Source: Blasia pusilla (lineage: Eukaryota; Marchantiophyta; Marchantiopsida; Blasiales). Taken from it: a DNA stretch of 64,000 nt. The stretch is taken from the NCBI GenBank assembly GCA_050084515.1, contig CM114273.1, forward strand, positions 29,884,001 through 29,948,000, given 5' to 3'. The position numbers were made by a program, and so were the translations under genes. The notes beneath the pieces were generated by a model. It saw nothing but the letters and a program-made list of their open reading frames with translations, was not told the origin of the DNA and did no database searches. Of this stretch, positions 57,400-64,000 are shown in pieces (the first letter of the stretch is position 1; each line of letters begins with the position of its first letter).

Positions 57400-59150
57400 C
57401 GACACATGCTCCTCTTGAGCATCAGCAATAGGAGTCTTCGCGGGACTAATCAAGACCCATCGATGGGGTCCTCATTGCCTCAGACAATGTGAAAGACTGA
57501 GGAAGCCTGGTCTATTTCTTGGCTTCCCCCGATTTTGGATCCAACTTTGTAGCTGCTCCACGCGTCACAACTGCGGTGGCTTGCATCTGGGCAACCCCAC
57601 ATATCCAACCAGGATCCTCCATATCTCTGGTTGCTCCATATGATGTCGATGTCACGGATCCGGCATCGGATAACCTCAATGCCATAGCAGCAATCTGCGT
57701 TTGTAGCTGCAGTATCTGAGTAGCCATCCCAGCCTCACGCCTTGCGTCTCCCTCGACGCGTCTAGGTGGTGGAACTCTACCTCCTCAACGAGAAACTCCA
57801 CCACCTTGTCGGGCATCTCAGCTCCTCACCCCCAAGGAGACCACCTGGTGCACGACCTCTAAGCACACTCGGACAAGCTACTCGCTGTGGTGCCCTCTCT
57901 GGCCCTTGGTCTGGACGTAACTCACGGTGTAAACTGAAACACCTGGTGCGTGTGTCACCATACCTCTGAAAATAGTCACACTGATAGCCTCTTGGTGTAA
58001 CACCATCTCCTCTTATATGCTAAGGCACACGTCCATGACCCTGACGAATGCAATCACGCTGATGATGGGCTCCACCACATGACCAACAAGTAATCGTAGG
58101 CGGCTGCTGCAGAGCTGGATATGAAGGCACAGGTCTCTGTGGCACGGCCTCACGGTATCCTCCTTGAGCTCGTAATGCCACAGTCGACCTATCTCAGAGA
58201 CCACGTTGCTACACTGGTGGTGAAGGCAATCGTCGCAGCTCTCGCCCTGAACCCATGGTGGCTACGCTCTCCTCCGCCATGGTGCCCTCAATATTCTTGG
58301 CGGACCTAAAAACATCTCTCAACGTACCCGTGTCCGCAGGGTCTGGTCGAGCATCGCGTACCATGAATGGATAGCCTCAGCCTCTATCACTCCCTGAGTG
58401 GCGTTGATCAACCAGCGTAAGCGAGTGTAAGCCTCACACAAACTCTCACCCGTCATGGATGCTCCTCAACTTCTCCGTACGTACTCCCTGGTAGCTCACC
58501 CTCAACCCAGCGAAGAACTCAACCACGGGGTTGAACCTGGGACGAACCCGACTAGACGGAGCAATTGCTTCAGTGCAAGTGATCCCTCCTAAAACATCAC
58601 TAGTGGAAGGGGAAGTAGCCTCTCCTGACTCCTCCTCATTTGGGAATGGCTCCGTCCATGATACATAGTGTGGATTATAGTAGAGTTGTCATGCCTGAAT
58701 CTCCTGGGCATATCTGTGGGAGAACTCATGGTAATCGTCTATGGGCGCCCCCTCTAGATGCTGGAACATACCGTTCCATGTTGTGAATAGGTTGAACTCT
58801 CTAGAGTTCGTAGCGCGTTGTGAGTCAGACCAACTCCTAAACTCCGCAATGAAGTCGTGTAGCTCTATAGTGCCTACAGTACCCGAAAACCTATGCGATC
58901 CTCTATCCCGATCGTCCATCTCGTATGCTCAACTGGTAGGACCACTCAATGTGTATGGTGGATCACTAACACACTCCTCTAGACGCTCCCCCTCATCTGA
59001 AGACAACACAGAAGAAGATCGAGGTGGTCTCTCACGTGGAGACCCTCAAAACCTTGCACCACTCCGGGTAAACCCTCAAGAGCTAATCTCAGGTCCACTA
59101 CCTTGCCTCTCAAAATCCCAAAGGATGCCGTGATGACCCTCGTGCCCCTC
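57400..59150 (-). pseudogene. Gag of copy B
   Basis: Homologous to the gag of copy A along its length. GTIELHDFIAEFRSWSDSQR and YHEFSHRYAQEIQA read at 58919-58689. The first zinc knuckle CWSCGGAHHQRDC lies near 58100-58060; the second has lost a cysteine (CDYF for CEYC in copy A). The IAAMALRLSDAGS helix follows at about 57700-57660. Frame breaks occur at about the same domain borders as in copy A but not at identical bases. Confidence 0.75.
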
Positions 59151-61995
59151 TCACACAATCACTCTCAATCTCTCAAATAATCCCTCAATCACTCAAACTA
59201 AACATGCGGCACTCAATCTACACTCTCTCACTAAGCCATGTGTTGTGCGGCAACAAGCGGTGTGGTCTGGAAAATCAACTTATTTATCGTCTCATCGACA
59301 AACCATCCTCAACTCTGGACTTCCAACATAGGTCTATGTCCCCTAAACCCATACATCATCGATGCTCTTAGAATCAACACGAAACCCAGTATCCCAAATA
59401 ACTTCCCAATACTCGAAAATCCCTCACACGTACAGGGTAAGAGACCAGAATGGGTAGCCTGAAAATAATATCGATGTCGCTCCTAGGCAACTAAAAATCT
59501 GACCCCAACTCGGTCGTGAAGACAACTCCTCCAATCAGCAAGTCGTATTCCTCTTGTACTGACGCTACTCAGACCTCCTCAATATGTGGTGCGGATCCAG
59601 CGGTACGGTGCGGCATTGGCACGGAATGGCTATAGAATGGCACGACACTCGATAATGGGATGCGGCTCTCCGCGGCATACCCTCTTCAATAAGAAATACA
59701 CATGCTTTGCTCCTTAGTGAAGGATCAGCTCCGCGATCGAGACGATGCGGTGCGGCGGGAATCGGTGGCGCGTTATGGCTACGGGCGTCACGGCACGGTA
59801 CTCGATCGTCGTCAAGCGGCTACCAATCACAACATAGCAAAATGAAATAAAAACTCAAACACCATTACCCGAGGTCACTTGCCATCACTCGTTGATGAAG
59901 AAACTACGATGACGGTGGCGGCCACAACAAAATACGTTGTGGCGGCGCAAGTCAAAGAATCAACGGTCGTCGTGGAAGACCGTCCATTCCGTAATGGTGG
60001 CAATGGCAACCAAGGGCGGACAACGTCCAAACGCGGCTCTGAGCGGCGATAGGCGACAACGACGGTTGACGGTCGACAGTTGATGGTTGATGGCAACGAT
60101 GGACCGTTGAGGATGACTGTGGAATATCAACGATGATGGTAGGCCGTCGATGGTAGACCGTTGTCGTGTCGAGAGTCTTTCTTCGAGTAAGGGCGGACTT
60201 TCTAGCTGCAGCAGACGTGGTTGATGCAAGTCGAACTCTATAAGAATTTTTCTTTTTTCAATACAGAATTATTATATAAGCCCTCCATTCTCTCACGACA
60301 GGAATCACAGAAGGTAGTGTCAAAGCGATCACTTCTTAATAACATGGAACCCCGAAATTCCTAACTATGAAGTCCTTGTAAACTACTTTACGTTTGTACA
60401 CAAGGAAAATAATACAACTAGTGTTAAACCCTACTCGGGCATGCCTATTGACGCCCATGGATAGCTATATAAGGACATACAAAGTGTAATCCCATGTCCT
60501 TCCGTATGTGACTATAGGAAGAATCACCGGAGTTGGAGTTTGCATGACTTGGTTCATGAACGCGCGTCCCCAAAGTGATAAACTAGATAGCGAGTGAACC
60601 AATGCCTATCTACAAACAAAATCTTGATGTGGTACGGGTGAAGGAAAGGAAAATCCGGCACAACTCGTGCTCCACCTCTATCCATACTTAACAAACATCC
60701 TCTAGTCTCCTGTAGAATCGGATTTGGCGGAATCGCTCTCCCAAGAGAGATAATCCACTCTCATTGGGAAAATAACAAGCCAAACCATCCTCTATTTCTA
60801 ATATAACTAAACTAGGTTGACAAGTCTCTCATCTCCACACATACCACACTCTAGAAACCTCTGAAAGAATAGATCAAGGTGAAGTTACTCTCCCAAGAGG
60901 GATAATCCACTCTCATTGGAAGAACAAACGATCCCAAAGCTATAACTCAAGAGTGACACGAGAGACTCAAGATGTGAAGTAGAAGATGATGAACCCTTGA
61001 AGTTCCCTCTTGTTTATATATTCACAAGGGATCCACAAGAGTACAAAATAGGGATAATCTTATCTTATGCCACATGGCTTCCTTTCAAGGCTTAGCCAAT
61101 CACATTTTGACACAAATAGATTATCTTTTATCTCTTCCAAAATATCCTCTTTTACTCCCTTCATATCTTCCAAACTACCCCACCAACCCTAGCCACCAAC
61201 CAAGACTACTTTTTCTTTTGTTTTATAACAGCACCAGCCCCACTACTTTACTTTTCTAATTCCATATTTTATTTATTATCTCTTTTCCTAAAGTTGGGCC
61301 CACGCAAATGAATCACCCTAAATAGGTTTAAACATGAGAATTTCATTTTCCTAGGCTAATTTACTTAATACTAATAAAACTCTCTCTAACACTAAATGAT
61401 AGAGGAGTTTATATAGAGGATGATTTTACTATACGACACGGTTGAAGGCGACGGCTGGTTTAGGGTTTGAACAATTTTACGCTAAAAATTGCCTAACAAT
61501 GGTAATTTTTCAAATTCGGCCATAACGTTTTGCTCACAGCTCAAAATCACGCACCGTCTATTGCACAACGTGCAAAACTTTACGATATACAATGGCATCA
61601 AAAGATATTTTGAATTTAACCTTCCAATAAAAACTGATGGGGACTCCTCTAATCCCAACATCTCTTCTCCTACATAAATTTTGGCAGCGCTTCCGCGCTA
61701 ATTTCTACCAACAAAAATGTAAAACGTGTGAAAATAAAAATCAGCAAGCTACATGGTGCTCGTGAGAGCACCGGCATGGGGCAATCCGCCCCCATACTCA
61801 ATCCCTATCAGAAATTGGGCAGCGCTTCCGCGCGCCACTCTCTCACACAAAAATCGACACACAAACGTCAAACATCACGGCTCTTGCTCCCGTGAGCACT
61901 GCCATGAGCCATGAAGCAGGGAACACGGTCCCCAACTTGCACCAAACATCTAGCAACCAGAGAGATCCCCATCTCACCCTCTCATTCTCTCTTTG
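59150..61995 (-). repeat. 5' leader of copy B
   Basis: Homologous to 5183-6719 of copy A, but split by an insertion at about 60167-61439. The outer part (61445-61995) carries GGTTTAGGGTTTGAACAATT and the same order of landmarks as copy A. No primer-binding site was recognised. Confidence 0.6.
60167..61439. mobile_element. Solo-LTR-like insertion (about 1.27 kb) within the leader of copy B
   Basis: Absent from the matching place in copy A (about 6140). It starts TGTCGAGAGT and ends ATACGACA, giving short inverted ends TGTCG...CGACA. The first 660 bp match 34761-35400. It contains an internal duplicated segment (CTCTCCCAAGAG...CCACTCTCATTGG at about 60749-60762 and 60890-60930). No coding capacity is evident. 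GTTG occurs next to both ends and may be part of a target-site duplication. Confidence 0.55.
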
Positions 61996-62427
61996 TAAAA
62001 TAAGGTGAAATCTCTCTCACAACACCATAGCTCTCACATGTGTGCACTCTCACATGTCTCTCTCAATGTGAAACCAAACCCACTCTCCTAATGAGAGGTT
62101 TGGGTTACACTCATAAGGCAAGGGACCATAGCTCCACCGCCTCGTGTCAAGAGGTTCAACAAAGAGAGAATGAGCTCTCAAACTCTCTCTCCTTGAGCTA
62201 TACCCCTCCCCTCTCCCAAGCTCTCTCCATGGTAACCTATGCTCCCAAGTCACCTTAAAATAGTAAGTTCCTCAATATGGCTCCAAATGAACCGAAACGA
62301 AGGGGAAACTTGTTCTCTTAGGTTTCCCGGGGCCTCAACATGTCATCCTCGACCTCCTGAGCCTGTCCTCCACTACTCGTGAAGGCGCTCTACTAGATCT
62401 CACCGATCTATCCTAAAAGACATGACA
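61996..62427 (-). repeat. LTR-like repeat at the 5' side of copy B
   Basis: On the element strand it starts TGTCATGTCTTTTAGG at 62427. It matches the core of the LTR at 51480-51990 and the repeat at 6720-7224, with a 60-70 bp deletion after CAAGTCACC (about 62254). Its inner end joins the leader as in copy A. Confidence 0.65.
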
Positions 62428-62439
62428 AACATCCTCCAA

Positions 62440-64000
62440 AAGGACTTAGGTCGGATCTAATTATGGAATCCAACCCTTTAGATGATGATGCATCCTAGCA
62501 ACATTGAGAAGGAGGACATGACGAGCCATGACGAGGTATTTGAGAGACGTCTCATGGACCAATTGGTCGCCATAAAATTGAAGAGACATCCTTGGGCAAC
62601 ACACTTAGTGGGTCTAGAGGCTATATCTGTATTTGGCACCATATGGGTAGTACTAGGCTAGTTAATGGAGGTCCTACTCAGTGGGCAACCGTGTGCTTGA
62701 GCAGCACCAGAAAGCCTTCTAGTCGTGCTAGATCTTCTACAGATCCAACATAGCTCATTGCCATGGTTTATTAGGTGCACAACCTCCGCGTTGATAGAAG
62801 CATGATTACCATTCTAGATTACTATAAGTTTTGGAAATCTTTTCGTATATAAATAGGCTTTGGAAAATTTTTCAAATATGGATGTGAAATATGAATTGTA
62901 TTTACCAAAAATGAAAATAAAAAATGAAAATAAGATTCCCTTTTTTATAAAAAATTTATTGCTTATTTGCAATTTTTATGAGAGTGAAAGTCCCAATTTT
63001 GGGACTATGTTGCGAGTACTTGATGATTGGCATGCAGCTATTATATGGCTAGTTAATTGTGAATTTCGTGCAATGTGTTGGAAGTGTAATAAAAGGATCT
63101 TCACAATCATTACATAGTCACAAAGTACGGCTCGAGATCGCAATGGTGCGAGTGCCTTATGGATGAGATAGTTGCAAGCTTGCAACTACAATGCAACTAT
63201 GATGCGGCTATTGTGTGGTTGTTGTGTGGCTCTTTGTACTTGCAAATTGGGTTCAAATGTAGTAGTGGGAAGACATGAATTTTAAATAATTCAAGGAATG
63301 AGGGAGGATGGGATTTCTTCTTTTGTATAACTAGGAGGTGGGATGAAATTTTTTTTAAATCAAGAAGGGGATATAAGGCGACAACTATGTTAATATTTTT
63401 CTAACATAAGTTACATAACACCAAATTATTAAAAAAAAAATGGTCAACATGTAAGTTTTAAGATCCATAGTAGTTGCATAATTGTTTAGTCTCTCTGCTT
63501 GCTCTCTATCCGGGATCCTCTTACAATCAAGGGAGAAAAAATAAAAAATCAGAGGCCTCCATCGCACATTCGATTTCCTTTTTTTCATGGCATCAATAGA
63601 GGATACCAAGAAACACTCAATATAGGAAGATTGAGGACATGGGTGAAAATGATAAAATGTGCGGAGGTGGGAGGAAGTTGAGACATAAAAACTTCACCCT
63701 TGCGTTAAATTATCCCTTTTGTGGCTTCCTTGAGATTAGCTTGCGACTCCTAAGACTCGCCCCACAATCGCAAAATTGACTAATGCAATTCACATAGCCC
63801 CTACATCCCTCCAATTTTTTCCTCATTTTTTACTTTTCACCACAAGATTCTACCAACAATTAGTCAACTTTCTTCCTCTTAAAGCCCTTGTCGTTTCCTC
63901 CTCATCTCCTCTCCTTTGTTTTCCTCCAATTTTTCCATAGGTTCTAGACAACCAAGGGGTGAGTAAAGTGGAAGGTTCATGGAGTGGTTTGGGAAGACCA
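62440..64000. other. Region without recognised gene
   Basis: AT-rich from 62800, with short open frames lacking known motifs. Words such as GCAACTA(C/T)... and TGCAACTATGATGCGGCTATT near 63170-63220 are locally repetitive. Confidence 0.45.

Larger units (their letters stand above)
51351..62427 (-). mobile_element. Copy B: near-complete gypsy element encoding a C5-methyltransferase and a PHD finger
   Basis: Read on the minus strand: LTR-like repeat (62427-61996), leader (61995-59150), gag, protease, C5-methyltransferase, RT, RNase H, integrase, PHD finger, weak polypurine tract near 52150, and LTR sequence (52118-51351). The extent is about 11 kb, including a later 1.27-kb insertion in the leader. 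The two ends share the 500-bp LTR core but differ in the outer part, so they may not be an original LTR pair. Frameshifts and stops in every domain show it is dead, yet most domains remain readable, making it the reference copy in this window. Confidence 0.85.

Overview
This looks like nuclear DNA of a land plant. The evidence is a full-length plant 3-ketoacyl-CoA synthase, a multi-exon plant CCCH/LOTUS/RRM zinc-finger gene with GT-AG introns, and long AT-rich stretches full of decayed LTR retrotransposons. The retroelement types and low gene density suggest a seedless plant (bryophyte, lycophyte or fern), but I cannot name the species. No rRNA, tRNA, CRISPR array or bacterial-type operon was seen.

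Layout. 1-2 kb: protease-RT remnant of a conventional Ty3/gypsy element on +. 2.1-2.8 kb: a frameshifted SWIM zinc-finger fragment. 3.2-7.2 kb: copy A, a minus-strand gag, leader and LTR fragment of an unusual gypsy family. 7.4-12.2 kb: copy C, a plus-strand pol and 3' LTR of the same family. 12.2-18.4 kb: no recognisable gene, with a G-rich tract at 16.5 kb. 18.5-25.0 kb: CCCH-LOTUS-RRM gene, 8 inferred exons. 27.8-28.2 kb: a TATA box and two short exons of an unidentified gene. 28.2-46.6 kb: mostly non-coding, with MITE-like repeats, a duplicated composite repeat (38.6-39.6 kb), a solo-LTR-like copy (34.8 kb) and a dead non-LTR reverse transcriptase (41.8-42.8 kb). 47.1-48.7 kb: intronless 3-ketoacyl-CoA synthase. 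49.3-62.4 kb: solo LTR and copy B, the most complete member of the unusual gypsy family, on minus.

The main discovery is the gypsy family A/B/C. Read along copy B, the order is gag with two zinc knuckles, aspartic protease, a C5-cytosine DNA methyltransferase-like domain, reverse transcriptase, RNase H, integrase and a C-terminal PHD finger. Copy C independently keeps the end of the methyltransferase upstream of RT and the decayed PHD finger after integrase, so both modules belong to the family. A retroelement carrying a potential DNA-methylation writer and a chromatin reader could influence its own silencing or choose its integration sites. All copies here are dead, and several key-residue losses are C-to-T type changes in CG or CWG context, as expected if the elements were methylated.

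The two clear host genes are unrelated in function: fatty-acid elongation (KCS) and RNA binding (CCCH/LOTUS/RRM).
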